In this document: positions 27,896 to 36,803 of the stretch, piece by piece | Position numbering within the stretch: position 1 is the stretch's first letter | How the letters are laid out: each line of letters begins with the position of its first letter | Assembly: GCA_024707265.1 (NCBI GenBank) | Contig: JANQAB010000009.1 | Location: 496,001-560,000, forward strand | Direction: 5' to 3' | DNA: 64,000 nucleotides | Source: Sporocytophaga sp. | Lineage (GTDB): Bacteria > Bacteroidota > Bacteroidia > Cytophagales > Cytophagaceae | The notes under the pieces: model-generated | What the model was told of the DNA's origin: nothing | The model's input: the letters and a program-made list of their open reading frames with translations, nothing else | The model's database searches: none | Program-made: the position numbers and the translations under genes

Positions 27896-28246
27896 TCATG
27901 AAGGCAAATGTAACTGGTTCAGTAAAGTCATTAAATTGAGGAAATAGTTTTCTAATGAATAATACAATTGCTGCCCCCCGAATATAACTAGGTCTGTTAC
28001 CATATAATAAAACAGAATTTTTTCCTCTCTGGTAAAAATTTTTACAATCAGCCCGTGAATAAAAGCTCTGTGAATGATGAAAGCCAGAAGAAAGAAAACA
28101 GGAAATTTAGCAACCTGTGGACCGATCACCGGTGAATAGGTTTTATAAATTTCCAGGATATTGGCTTTGTTAAAATCTAAAAAACTTTGATAAAAATAGA
28201 GCCCCAGACAGACTAAAATTCTTTTACTAAGCAGTTTGTGCAACAT
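27896..28246 (-). CDS. Exosortase-associated membrane protein
   Basis: A 116-residue protein with about three membrane segments (near 8-24, 44-64 and 78-98) and no catalytic motif. Its start overlaps the end of the exosortase gene by 20 bases, so translation is coupled. Exosortase F/X-type systems in Bacteroidota are known to carry such a small membrane partner next to the sortase. The name rests on position and size; I cannot tell whether it belongs to the XrtF or XrtX group. Confidence 0.65.
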   Translation of the reverse strand: MLHKLLSKRILVCLGLYFYQSFLDFNKANILEIYKTYSPVIGPQVAKFPVFFLLAFIIHRAFIHGLIVKIFTREEKILFYYMVTDLVIFGGQQLYYSLENYFLNLMTLLNQLHLPS

Positions 28247-28751
28247 CAGGTAGTTGTTTTTTGGCCCAATAAAGCCAGACTAAAAGCATAAAACCATAAA
28301 CAACAAAGTTAAACGTGAATTTGTGGTTAAAGTCAAAACTAGAATTGTAGAAATAAAAATTGAGAATAAGGAGAATTACTCTAATCATATTCAAGACATG
28401 GATGGCCAGAATTCCCAGAGGAAGAAACCATAACTTGGACTTCCAGGATGCCGGGAAAGCAATAACAAAACAGGTGAACAAACCAAAAAAAGCCAGACCA
28501 TTACAAGGTGTTCCGATATATAGTGCTGGACGGCCATCAATAGATATGCAGTATGTTGCTTCAACCCAATTTAGCTTCAAGCCTGTTAAGGAAAAGAAAT
28601 AGCTGCTAGACCATCCGAGAAATGACGAAATTTTGTATGAAAAGGGTGAATTTATCAGATAAGAAGTATAAAAAGTTTCCCATATAATATATAACACAAT
28701 GACTGTGGCGAGGAATACAAATACAGGGTTTTTGCGGCTAAAAAAACTCAT
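28227..28751 (-). CDS. Exosortase family protein (XrtF/XrtX-like)
   Basis: A 174-residue polytopic membrane transpeptidase/protease. The three residues expected of the exosortase/archaeosortase active site are visible: Cys83 in GTPCNGLAFFG, Arg124 in HVLNMIRVILL and His143 in DFNHKFTF. There are about five membrane segments. It should cut CTERM substrates at their PxxxG-type motif after Sec export and join them to an unknown acceptor. The best candidate substrate in the window is the 71-residue protein at 24272-24487. Confidence 0.85.
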   Translation of the reverse strand: MSFFSRKNPVFVFLATVIVLYIIWETFYTSYLINSPFSYKISSFLGWSSSYFFSLTGLKLNWVEATYCISIDGRPALYIGTPCNGLAFFGLFTCFVIAFPASWKSKLWFLPLGILAIHVLNMIRVILLILNFYFYNSSFDFNHKFTFNFVVYGFMLLVWLYWAKKQLPDVAQTA

Positions 28752-29060
28752 AATAATGATTTTCGGATATCTAAGATACTGATTATTTTACTGGGATTTA
28801 CGGGAATCAGGGATAGACAGGATTTTCTTCGATTAACCGAAGCCTTGATTATACCAGTTACTTTATGAATTAAAAAATGTAAGCTCCAACGCTGAATTAT
28901 AAGGCGGTATTTGACCTTTCACTTCTAGGACGGAGCGTCGGGTCTCAAAATTCTAAGCTTTTAGAGGGTCAAAAACCCCTGGGTTCTGAGACTAAAAATC
29001 CTTGCGGGCCTGATACTTCCAGGAGTTTTTTGGAAAAATAAACAAACAAAAAATTTGAAA
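28752..29060. other. 309-bp non-coding stretch with possible structured element
   Basis: No gene seen. Arms GTCTCA (28942-28947) and TGAGAC (28987-28992) enclose smaller inverted segments and A/C-rich loops, giving a potential compound hairpin between the DUF4345 gene end and the exosortase start. It may act as terminator or leader; not assigned. Confidence 0.35.
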
Positions 29061-29462
29061 TTAAACTCTGGAAAGCCTTCTGTTTGCAATTAACAGAGCC
29101 AAGGCTGTAATAGACAATACCCCCTCTATAAACATCCAGTTTGTTCCAAAGCTTCCAAGTGCTCCTTCAGAAACCACTGTAATAATTCTTGAAAGAGCAT
29201 AAAAACCGCAAAGCAGTGCCACAAATGCCAGACCCTGAAGTCTGTTTTTAAAAAGAAGATACATTAATGTAATGAAGATGGTCAGGCCTGCCCCTCCATA
29301 AACTCCCCGGATAGAGCTATAAGCATCATTATTCGGAAGCTTTACCTGAACTAAGTCCATTACTGCCTGAGGGTTAGAAAATGCCATCACACTGACCATC
29401 AGAATACCTAAAGCTGTCAGGCAGATGATGAACATTCCGGAATAATTTATAAATCTGTTCAT
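29061..29462 (-). CDS. DUF4345 domain-containing membrane protein
   Basis: A 133-residue protein with four membrane helices (about 8-29, 52-70, 77-95, 105-125). The block SSIRGVYGGAGLTIFITLMY with a conserved Arg-Gly and the following GFYALSRIITVVSEG are typical of DUF4345. The frame extends to 29543, but the ATG at 29462 (MNRFINYSGMFIICL) begins directly with the first helix and leaves a 90-bp divergent promoter region with the AraC gene. The divergent layout suggests that the regulator controls it. Function unknown. Confidence 0.78.
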   Translation of the reverse strand: MNRFINYSGMFIICLTALGILMVSVMAFSNPQAVMDLVQVKLPNNDAYSSIRGVYGGAGLTIFITLMYLLFKNRLQGLAFVALLCGFYALSRIITVVSEGALGSFGTNWMFIEGVLSITALALLIANRRLSRV

Positions 29463-29552
29463 AATTGTAGTTTTTTGTCTTGATGTCAAAATAAGCGTAT
29501 CTTCAAATAAAGCTAGTTGCTCTTTACGCCAATTTATTAGCACAATTACGCC

Positions 29553-30572
29553 ATGCGTGTAAACAATGAAATTTTAAAAACTCTGATCATCAATGCATCA
29601 CATTTTGGGGTTGATGAAGCGGAGATATATAAAGATACCGGCCTTAGTGCCAGTATATTGAATGAAGCCGATGGCATGCAGGATTGGATTGTTGGAATAA
29701 AGGTATGGGAATCTATATTGAAAAGGTCTGATTACAGATACATTAGCCTCAGTTTTGGAAAACGAATCACATTTTCAGTTCTCGGTTGGATTTCTCCATT
29801 GGTATCAAGCAGTTCTGATTTGCATACATCGTGGAAAAGTATTGTAAATTTTTTCCCTCTAATGGGAGAAATGTTTGAGTATAAGATGCTCCTATTGCCG
29901 GACGACTCCGTGAAAATAATTTATAACCCAGCTGCGGCCTGGGTGGAGAAAAGTCCTGTTACTGCCGCCATGGCTACAGAACATTCAATGAGCTTGACAT
30001 TGGCAATATCCGGGTTTCTTGTTGGTCAGAAAATCACACCTTTAAAAACCAGTTTTGCATACGATGTAAAACTTGCTGATAGGGGTTTATATAAAGATAT
30101 TTTTGGGAACGTTTCTTTTGGGGAAAAAGAAAGTAGTCTGCATTTTTCAAAAGAGACATCTGAATTGAAAACGGTTTCCGGAAATCAGCTTACGTATGAG
30201 TTTATGCTGAAGCTTTGTTCTGAAAAGCTTAGTAGCATTAAGCGTACTGCCGGATATTATTCCAAAGTAAAACGGATTCTTTTTAATAAGGAAAGTTATT
30301 ACAATCTGAAAATTGAGGAGGTGGCGGCAATGCTTAATACGAGCACACGAACCTTGCAAAGAAATCTGAAGGAAGAAGGCCATACTTATCAAAGCATTCT
30401 GGACGAACATCTGGTCGAAAGCGCCACCACGCTGCTGGCAAAGCCGGGAGTGCAAGTTCAGGAAGTAGCGTTTATCCTTGGTTTCGAGAGTGCCCAGAGT
30501 TTCAGCAGAGCAATGAAGAAAAAGACAGGTAAAAGTCCGAGGTCATTAAAGGCGGATATGGGTAAAGAGTAA
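29553..30572 (+). CDS. AraC family transcriptional regulator
   Basis: A 339-residue regulator with an N-terminal arabinose_bd-type (OruR/ArgR-like) sensor domain (about residues 15-200) and a C-terminal AraC double helix-turn-helix (about 240-335: IEEVAAMLNTSTRTLQRNLK, then VQEVAFILGFESAQSFSRAM and KKKTGKSPRSLK). Effector unknown. It is divergently transcribed from the DUF4345 membrane protein gene, its probable target. Confidence 0.9.
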   Translation: MRVNNEILKTLIINASHFGVDEAEIYKDTGLSASILNEADGMQDWIVGIKVWESILKRSDYRYISLSFGKRITFSVLGWISPLVSSSSDLHTSWKSIVNFFPLMGEMFEYKMLLLPDDSVKIIYNPAAAWVEKSPVTAAMATEHSMSLTLAISGFLVGQKITPLKTSFAYDVKLADRGLYKDIFGNVSFGEKESSLHFSKETSELKTVSGNQLTYEFMLKLCSEKLSSIKRTAGYYSKVKRILFNKESYYNLKIEEVAAMLNTSTRTLQRNLKEEGHTYQSILDEHLVESATTLLAKPGVQVQEVAFILGFESAQSFSRAMKKKTGKSPRSLKADMGKE

Positions 30573-30596
30573 ATTATCAGTGTGAAAGTGAGAGTG

Positions 30597-31605
30597 AGTG
30601 TGTGGGTCTTATGCCAAGAGGAGAGATTTTCCGCCGGGCTGCACCCTGCGTTAACATAAGTCCGCCCCTTCCAGGGGCTGGTTTCTACAAGAGTTAAGTT
30701 TTGCTAAAGCCCCCGGAGGGGGGTGGAGTTTAGTCAGCATAGGGTGTGAGCCCTATGCTAAGGGTTGAGTTTTAAATCTTTATCTTAGGAGTCATGTCGC
30801 CGGGCTGCAGCCTGCGTTAACATAAGTCTACCCCTTCAGGGGCTGGTTTCTACAAGAGTTAAGTTTTGCTAAAGCCCCCGGAGGGGGTGGAGTTTAGTCA
30901 GCATAGGGTGTGAGCCCTATGCTAAGGGTGAGTTTTAAATCTTTATCTCAGGAGTCATGTCGCCGGGCTACACCCTGCGTTAACATAAGTCCGCCCGTTC
31001 CAGGGGCTGGTTTCTACAAGAGTTAAGTTTTGCTAAAGCCCCCGGAGGGGGTGGAGTTTAGTCAGCATAGGGTGTGAGCCCTATGCTAAGGGTGAGTTTT
31101 AAATTTTTATCTCAGGAGTCATGTCGCCGGGCTGCAGCCTGCGTTAACATAAGTCTATCCCTTCAGGGGCTGGTTTCTACAAGAGTTAAGTTTTCCTAAA
31201 GCCCCCGGAGGGGGTGGAGTTTAGTCAGTATAGGGTGTGAGCCCTATGCTAAGGGTGAGTTTTAAATCTTTATCTCAGCAGTCATGTCGCCGGGCTGCAC
31301 CCTGCTTTAACATAAGTCCGCCCCTTCCAGGGGCTGGTTTCTACAAGAGTTAAGTTTTGCTAAAGGCCCCGGAGGGGGTGGAGTTAAGTCAGCATAGGGT
31401 GTGAGCCCTATGCTAAGGGTGAGTTTTAAATCTTTATCTCAGGAGTCATCCCTCAAGGCTGCACCCTTTGTCAACATAAGTCAGTTCATTTTCGGTGCAG
31501 ATTTTCTACAAGAGTTATGCCTCCTAAAGCCACGAAGGGTGTGGAGTTTGGTCAGTGGGAGTGTGAGAATGAGTGAGAGCTCTATGCCATGAAGAGGTAT
31601 AACGT
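30597..31605. repeat. Tandem array of ~164-bp non-coding repeats (about 6 copies)
   Basis: The motif GTTTCTACAAGAGTTAAG recurs at 30681, 30846, 31010, 31173 and 31337, with a decayed copy at about 31502, so the period is 163-165 bp. The five inner copies are nearly identical and the edge copies diverged. Each unit is locally GC-rich and contains three inverted repeats: GCCCCT/AGGGGC, CCCCC/GGGGG around GGA, and the 9-bp pair AGCATAGGG/CCCTATGCT. One copy (31223 area) has C to T in the left arm, which still pairs as G-U in RNA. The period is not a multiple of three and no open frame spans it. Confidence 0.9.
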
Positions 31606-31607
31606 TA

Positions 31608-32489
31608 TTAGTTTGGCTTCCCCTCCACATTAACCTTATCTGGAAAAATTCCAAAGTAAATTCCACATATGGAAGAGAAAGCAGTCAACAGATAAAAGAG
31701 CATACTCACTGTTATAGAGGCATTCATATCCAGGTGAAAATATTCTGCACCGTAGAGAAAAGTCAGTTCTCTTGCACCGATTCCCCCTATCGTAAAGGGA
31801 AAGGCCGCCACTATTGAGGAAACCAGAAAGACAAACACATATGGAAGGTATTCCTCCTTTACACCAACCAGGAGAAGAAGGAGTAACACACAGATAACCT
31901 GAAGTAATTGCCCGGCAAGACTTTCCAGGTTTGTTTTATTAAAAACGAGCAGGTAGTTTTTATAGAAAAGATAAAGCCCTCCCCAATACCCAGCCAATGT
32001 GACAGGTAATGATATAAGGGAAAGATAAAAAAGTACGGGATGATTATAAAACAGGAATACCGCACAGATTTCTCCAAGCAATAAAATAGCGACCATACCG
32101 CTTACCCTGTCAATAATACTGAGGGAGAGCAGATTTTTTAACGGGCTTTTAAAAAGTTTATGTAGATAATAAACCTTATACCCATCGCCACCAACTCCAC
32201 CAGGCAAAAGTAAATTATAATACATACCCAACAGGTAAAGCCGGAAATTCACTGCATCAGGAATATTGATATCTATCACTTTCAGGAAACGCTGAAACCG
32301 GATTGCTGTAATGTATTTAGAGATTAAGTATAAGAGAGCAGTAGGAAAAAGCAGCCAGTAGTCAGAGTTTTTAATAAGGGTAAAAACATCTCTGATATTT
32401 ACGGATCTGAATACCAAATATAAGGCAACTGAAGAAACCGAAATTTTTAAGAGAAGCTTTAATAATTTAATGGTGTTTTCTTTACTCAC
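31608..32489 (-). CDS. Flippase-like integral membrane protein (LPG synthase TM / UPF0104 family)
   Basis: A 293-residue protein with seven or eight membrane segments and the family pattern SVVALYLVFRSVNIRDV, LLLPGGVGGDGYKVYYL (periplasmic loop with Gly-Gly-Asp-Gly), LSLSIIDRVSGMVAILL and AAFPFTIGGIGARELTFLY. Members are annotated as lysylphosphatidylglycerol synthase TM regions or flippase-like proteins and often accompany cell-envelope glycosyltransferases. It is the last gene of a four-gene - strand operon and overlaps the GT39 gene by 8 bases. A lipid-flipping role is inferred. Confidence 0.82.
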   Translation of the reverse strand: MSKENTIKLLKLLLKISVSSVALYLVFRSVNIRDVFTLIKNSDYWLLFPTALLYLISKYITAIRFQRFLKVIDINIPDAVNFRLYLLGMYYNLLLPGGVGGDGYKVYYLHKLFKSPLKNLLSLSIIDRVSGMVAILLLGEICAVFLFYNHPVLFYLSLISLPVTLAGYWGGLYLFYKNYLLVFNKTNLESLAGQLLQVICVLLLLLLVGVKEEYLPYVFVFLVSSIVAAFPFTIGGIGARELTFLYGAEYFHLDMNASITVSMLFYLLTAFSSICGIYFGIFPDKVNVEGKPN

Positions 32490-34050
32490 TTTTTACTATG
32501 AAATATTGTCTGCCATCGTACTGAAATTCAAATAATTTTTTGAAAGGTTGTTCCTGAAAATAGAAACTTTCCATAACATAATAAACATCCTTTCTTTTGC
32601 CCACAAAGTCTCTTACCAGCATTTTGTTGTTTTGGGTGGTATAGTAATAAGACAAATTGTGTTTCATAAAACTGGATTTATAAATATACAACGGAAGATC
32701 GTTGGAAATCTTTGCCGAAGCAATAGCATCCTCTTTCCATTTTACTTCCGGTGAAACAGTTGCCCTTTCAGGCAATACAAAAAGGTCAAATCCTAATCTT
32801 GCTATCAGCAAAGCAAGAGGGAGGTAAAAAAGATTTTTCCGGCCGCTTTTGAAAAAGAGAAAGGCTGTATCTGTCAGCAAAATAAGCAGCACCAATGCTT
32901 TCAGGTATTTAAAAGAAATCGGCGCATGAATTTCAACAAAAAATGGGAAGCATGCCATCACGACAAATACAATAAAAGCTATCGACAGTAAAATGGATGT
33001 TATAAATTTTTGTCTTTCCGCACCTTCTTTAAAATAGAAGTAAGTCAGTATCACAAAGATGAATGGGAAAAGCAGGAATAAATACCTTGGTCTTGTTTCC
33101 GGAGAAATCCAATAGATTGGAATATTTATGGCAAGAATAATCAGACAGAAGAAGATGAATGGATTGTTTTTGGCAATGTTAAAAAAATCTTTTCTAAAGC
33201 AAGTCACAATCAGTAGTGACCAGGGCATCAGATGAAAGAGGTATTCGAACGGAAAGATGAACAAGAAGGAAAGAGAAGACTTCCAGTTATTCTCAAAAGC
33301 TGTCCTTTTGCTTGACTCACTCCATAATGTTTTTAGGAAATCATCAGAAGAATTGTATTTATTGTAAATCAGAAAATACCCACCGATAATCAACAGGAAT
33401 ATAGCAATGCCGGCAAAGTGTGCAGGGTGAAACAATCCTTTCAGCTTTTTGAAAGAATAGAGTGTAATGCATAACGACAACCCGAGAAAGACCAGGGCCG
33501 GAAGTCCTTTCATCAGAAAGGCGAGAGAGGTAAGAAAGTAGGCTGTAGGAAACAGAAGGAAATACCTCTCCTTAACTATGAAATAGAATATGGAGTAGAG
33601 GGCAAGATAGAGAATCAGTGAAAACAGGATGTCTATATGTCCCAGCATGGAGTCATAAAAAAGCATCCTGCCGAAAGTTAAAAAGGCAAATGCAGTAAGC
33701 AAGGCAATTTTATTCTCGACATGCTTTTTCATGGTAAAATATATAGCAACACAAAAAGCCAGGAGAGAGACTACTACCGGCAATCTCAATATCCATTCAT
33801 CAGCGCGGCCAGATGTATTAAATAGTAACACCAGTAGCCAGTTGTAAAGAGGAGGTTTATTATAATAAGGTTCACCATTAATGGTAGAAAAAATATAGTT
33901 TTTACGGAGTATAAATTCAAGAGCTACCAAGGCTCTGGTTGCTTCATCACCAAGAGTTGGCATGATCTCCAGATTGATCAGCAGGGCCGGGACTGCCAGA
34001 ATGCAAATAAGAGCAACCAGGTATTTGTTGCTTTCAGTTTTTTCCAACAT
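32482..34050 (-). CDS. Glycosyltransferase family 39 protein (ArnT/PMT-like)
   Basis: A 522-residue polytopic inner-membrane glycosyltransferase using a polyprenyl-phosphate sugar donor. The first periplasmic loop keeps the acidic motif LGDEATRALVALEFI and then YYNKPPLYNWL, as in ArnT/PMT enzymes; about 11 membrane helices follow, with a soluble C-terminal domain from about residue 430. By analogy it moves a sugar from undecaprenyl phosphate onto an envelope lipid or protein. It lies 11 bases after the YdjC-like deacetylase gene. Confidence 0.85.
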   Translation of the reverse strand: MLEKTESNKYLVALICILAVPALLINLEIMPTLGDEATRALVALEFILRKNYIFSTINGEPYYNKPPLYNWLLVLLFNTSGRADEWILRLPVVVSLLAFCVAIYFTMKKHVENKIALLTAFAFLTFGRMLFYDSMLGHIDILFSLILYLALYSIFYFIVKERYFLLFPTAYFLTSLAFLMKGLPALVFLGLSLCITLYSFKKLKGLFHPAHFAGIAIFLLIIGGYFLIYNKYNSSDDFLKTLWSESSKRTAFENNWKSSLSFLFIFPFEYLFHLMPWSLLIVTCFRKDFFNIAKNNPFIFFCLIILAINIPIYWISPETRPRYLFLLFPFIFVILTYFYFKEGAERQKFITSILLSIAFIVFVVMACFPFFVEIHAPISFKYLKALVLLILLTDTAFLFFKSGRKNLFYLPLALLIARLGFDLFVLPERATVSPEVKWKEDAIASAKISNDLPLYIYKSSFMKHNLSYYYTTQNNKMLVRDFVGKRKDVYYVMESFYFQEQPFKKLFEFQYDGRQYFIVKSE

Positions 34051-34061
34051 CAGGATTTATA

Positions 34062-34865
34062 TTATTGTAACTCCTTAAAAGAGATTAGTTTGATTGATTT
34101 TCTTTCAAGAAAAGATTTCCATTCACAGGATTTTAAAAATTCATATTCTTCTTTTCTTTTCAGATAAGAACCTGGCTTGTCCGTAGTGCCTGGGTGTGTC
34201 ATCATCTCAGCCGTTTCGTATTTTTCGAAAGCGCTAGCTAAGGATTTTGAAAAGACTCTGAAATCTGCTTTTTTATCAGCAGAAAAATCAGAAAGAAGAA
34301 TTTGCGGACTGATAAAATTTTTCGCTTCCCTGTGAGGATAAAAGCTCATGGCTTTAAGAATCATTCTTCTTTTGTCAGAAAACCTGTTTGTATTGAGTTT
34401 TCTGACTTTTTTTATTCCTGCTTCATTTAAAATTTTAAGAATAAAATCTCCCAGTACAGGATACTGGTGGATATGTTGATGACTGTCAGCGTGAGAGATT
34501 TCAACGCCCATTTTCATCAATCGATCAATCTGATTCAAGACTTCGGTTTTAATTTCTGCTTTGCTCAATGTGTTCAGCAGGAATTTTTTATAAATGATCT
34601 GAGCAGAAAGAAATTGTCCGTTTTTATCTGTGAGGGATTTCACAAGAGAGTGTTTTGATACCGGATTGCCGTCAATGAGGTTTAGGTGGAAACCTATGGA
34701 GACATTATTTATTGCTATCAGTTCCCTCAGGTCTCCGGAAGAAACATGCGTAGCGAGAACTGTAGTACTTGAAATGGCGCGTTTCTTTGCCAGATCGAGA
34801 ATTCCATCTGTTGCGAAAGCGTCCCACCCAAAGTCATCTGCGTTAATGATCAGCCGTTTATCCAT
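34062..34865 (-). CDS. ChbG/HpnK (YdjC) family carbohydrate deacetylase
   Basis: A 267-residue metal-dependent deacetylase. The N-terminal IINADDFGWDAFATDGIL carries the Asp-Asp pair, FHLNLIDGNP the first metal His, and HADSHQHIHQYP the second metal site; a C-terminal MMTHPG adds another conserved His. These are the YdjC hallmarks. The family removes N-acetyl groups from sugars (chitooligosaccharides, or the lipid-linked GlcNAc acted on by HpnK). Its start overlaps the preceding GT2 gene by 8 bases, which suggests it deacetylates the GT2 product. Confidence 0.88.
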   Translation of the reverse strand: MDKRLIINADDFGWDAFATDGILDLAKKRAISSTTVLATHVSSGDLRELIAINNVSIGFHLNLIDGNPVSKHSLVKSLTDKNGQFLSAQIIYKKFLLNTLSKAEIKTEVLNQIDRLMKMGVEISHADSHQHIHQYPVLGDFILKILNEAGIKKVRKLNTNRFSDKRRMILKAMSFYPHREAKNFISPQILLSDFSADKKADFRVFSKSLASAFEKYETAEMMTHPGTTDKPGSYLKRKEEYEFLKSCEWKSFLERKSIKLISFKELQ

Positions 34866-35876
34866 TCACCAATTTTCCAGCACTTTGATTTTCTATTTTC
34901 AGAGGGATTAAGATTTTATCGTCAGTAATAACTTCTCTCACCCTATAAGGAGGAGAAAATGATTTTTGGAAATAATTGTATACACCGATTTCGGCAATTA
35001 TTCCAATAGACAGGAACATAGTTCCGATGAGCATGAGAAACACGCTGAACAGAAATTCTGCCAGGTAATGCTCCTTTATATTCAGGTGAAAAAACAAAGA
35101 TCCGACTGTAAATCCAGTAGTGAGAGTAATTCCGATCAGGAAATTGATCAGCCCGATGAGGCCGAATATTCTGAAAGGTTTGTTGATGTAGGAGATAAAG
35201 AACTTTAAGAACAGAAGATCGAGGATTACTAAAAAAACTTTGCTGATTTTGTAATTGCTTTTTCCTCTTTTTTTCTTTCTCTTATTTCTATTGGCAGTTC
35301 CGTGTAACGCGTTCCTTTGCGGGCGACAATGGCACCTAGAAATCTGTGGCTGTCACCCAGCATATTACTGCCTTGCAGCAGGTAACTTCTGTAAGCTTTG
35401 AAGGTCGCACCGAAATATCTGAGGTTTACACCCGAAATACTTTTTATAATTTTATGTCCTGTTTCTGCAAGAAAGTTTTTAAAAGCGGACTCAGGTCTTC
35501 TGATTTTGGCACCACCGACCATGTCGTAGTTTCCTTTTTGCATTTCTTCAATAAATACAGGAATGTATTGAGGATCATGTTGTAAGTCCCCATCCATAGC
35601 GACAATAATTTCTCCTGAAGCTTGTTCAAATCCTGCTCTCAGAGCCATTGTCTGGCCGTAGTTTCCGGCGAGGTTTATTGCCTCTATCTGCTTAAACTCT
35701 TTTGTTAGCGCCTGAATTTTAGCCCAGGTATGGTCTCTGCTTCCGTCATTAACCAGTAATATCTGATAGCTATAATTAGTAGCATTCATTACAGAAATAA
35801 GCTCGTGTACAAGCTCGAATACATTTTCTTCCTCGTTGAACAGCGGAACAACTACAGACACTAAATTTTTAGCCAT
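34858..35876 (-). CDS. Glycosyltransferase family 2, GtrB/ArnC-like with two C-terminal TM helices (frameshifted as given)
   Basis: Reconstructed 339-residue polyprenyl-phosphate glycosyltransferase. N-terminal VVVPLFNEEENVFELVHELI, LVNDGSRDHTW, metal motif AMDGDLQHDP and IRERKKEEKS mark the GT-A domain; after it come two membrane helices and the tail FFHLNIKEHYLAEFLFSVFL...IAEIGVYNYF. The printed frames are 35229-35885 and 34858-35097; the break is at T5, 35259-35263 (one base missing), and repairing it joins them through KSNYKISKVFLVILDLLFL. First gene of the cassette with YdjC, GT39 and flippase-like genes. The ATG at 35876 is preferred; 35885 is also possible. Confidence 0.82.
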
Positions 35877-36255
35877 AAAAGTCATTTAATTCCCGGCTAT
35901 GATAACCCTCAACTATTAATAGTGTTTAAAGAACTGGTTAATAAAATGTTATACCAAGGAGTAAAAGGAATGATTTTTCAGCTTCGGATTGTCCTCTTAA
36001 ATACAGACCAGCAAAGTAGAAGCTTGAATGAGAAGGATCTTCCTGCAAATAGTTTTTGATCATTAAAAAATACCATATTGATTGCTAAATTGTGCACTTA
36101 ATCCGGAGTTAAGCATTAAAAATTAATCTCTCATTGTAAATCAAACTTTAAAGCGTATTGTAAAGTGATTGATAATAATGATAAACACGATTTTTCAATG
36201 ACTAATTTGGTTTAAATAAATAGGAGCTTGTTCAAATATTTAAAGGAGAAAAATT
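35877..36255. other. Divergent intergenic region, 379 bp
   Basis: AT-rich spacer between the sugar cassette (-) and the kynurenine genes (+). The only clear signal is a strong Shine-Dalgarno-like AAAGGAG eleven bases before the 36256 ATG, unusual for Bacteroidota. No gene or hairpin was recognised. Confidence 0.5.
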
Positions 36256-36786
36256 ATGGCAATTCAAAGACCATTCAGTTTTAAAAAATGGATTGAAGAT
36301 AACAGACATTTGCTGAAGCCTCCGGTGGGAAACCAACAGGTATATAAAGGCAATGATGATTTTATAGTAATGGTAGTCGGCGGACCTAATACCAGAAAGG
36401 ATTATCACTATAATGAAGGAGAGGAATTTTTCTATCAGCTGGAAGGCGATATCAATCTTAAGATTCTTGAAGAAGGCAAACCGGTGGACATTCCGATCAA
36501 AGAAGGAGAAATTTTTCTTTTACCTCCAAAAGTACCTCATTGTCCACAAAGGCCGGCAAATACCATCGGACTTGTGATGGAACGCTACAGAAAACCAGGA
36601 GAAAAAGACGGTTTTATCTGGGTTTGTGAAAAGTGTGGAAACAAGCTGTATGAAGAGTATGAATATATTTCAGATATCGTAAAACAGCTTCCTCCAATCA
36701 TGGAAAGGTTTTACTCTTCAGAAGAGCTTAGAACCTGCAAGGTTTGCGGGACTGTAATGGAGCCACCGGTTAAGCCAAAGGCTTAG
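36256..36786 (+). CDS. nbaC: 3-hydroxyanthranilate 3,4-dioxygenase
   Basis: A 176-residue cupin dioxygenase that opens 3-hydroxyanthranilate to the semialdehyde that cyclises to quinolinate, the NAD precursor. The iron ligands are His51, Glu57 and His95 (HYNEGEEFFYQ and PKVPHCPQRP), the positions known for this enzyme, and substrate Arg residues are kept (GPNTRKDYH, MERYRKPGE). The C-terminal rubredoxin-like iron site Cys124-x2-Cys127 and Cys161-x2-Cys164 is intact. First of three kynurenine pathway genes. Confidence 0.94.
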   Translation: MAIQRPFSFKKWIEDNRHLLKPPVGNQQVYKGNDDFIVMVVGGPNTRKDYHYNEGEEFFYQLEGDINLKILEEGKPVDIPIKEGEIFLLPPKVPHCPQRPANTIGLVMERYRKPGEKDGFIWVCEKCGNKLYEEYEYISDIVKQLPPIMERFYSSEELRTCKVCGTVMEPPVKPKA

Positions 36787-36803
36787 TTTGTGTATCAAAA
36801 TCT

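Noticed and set aside
28360..28602. 80-codon open frame antisense to the exosortase gene
   Set aside because: A shadow of the exosortase coding sequence, with no independent signal.
30597..31605. Possible CRISPR array
   Set aside because: The repeats are directly abutting ~164-bp units with no unique spacers between them and no cas genes nearby.
31401..31666. Short open frames in the last tandem repeat unit
   Set aside because: They cross non-coding repeat sequence on both strands and have no family-like features; the repeat period does not keep frame.
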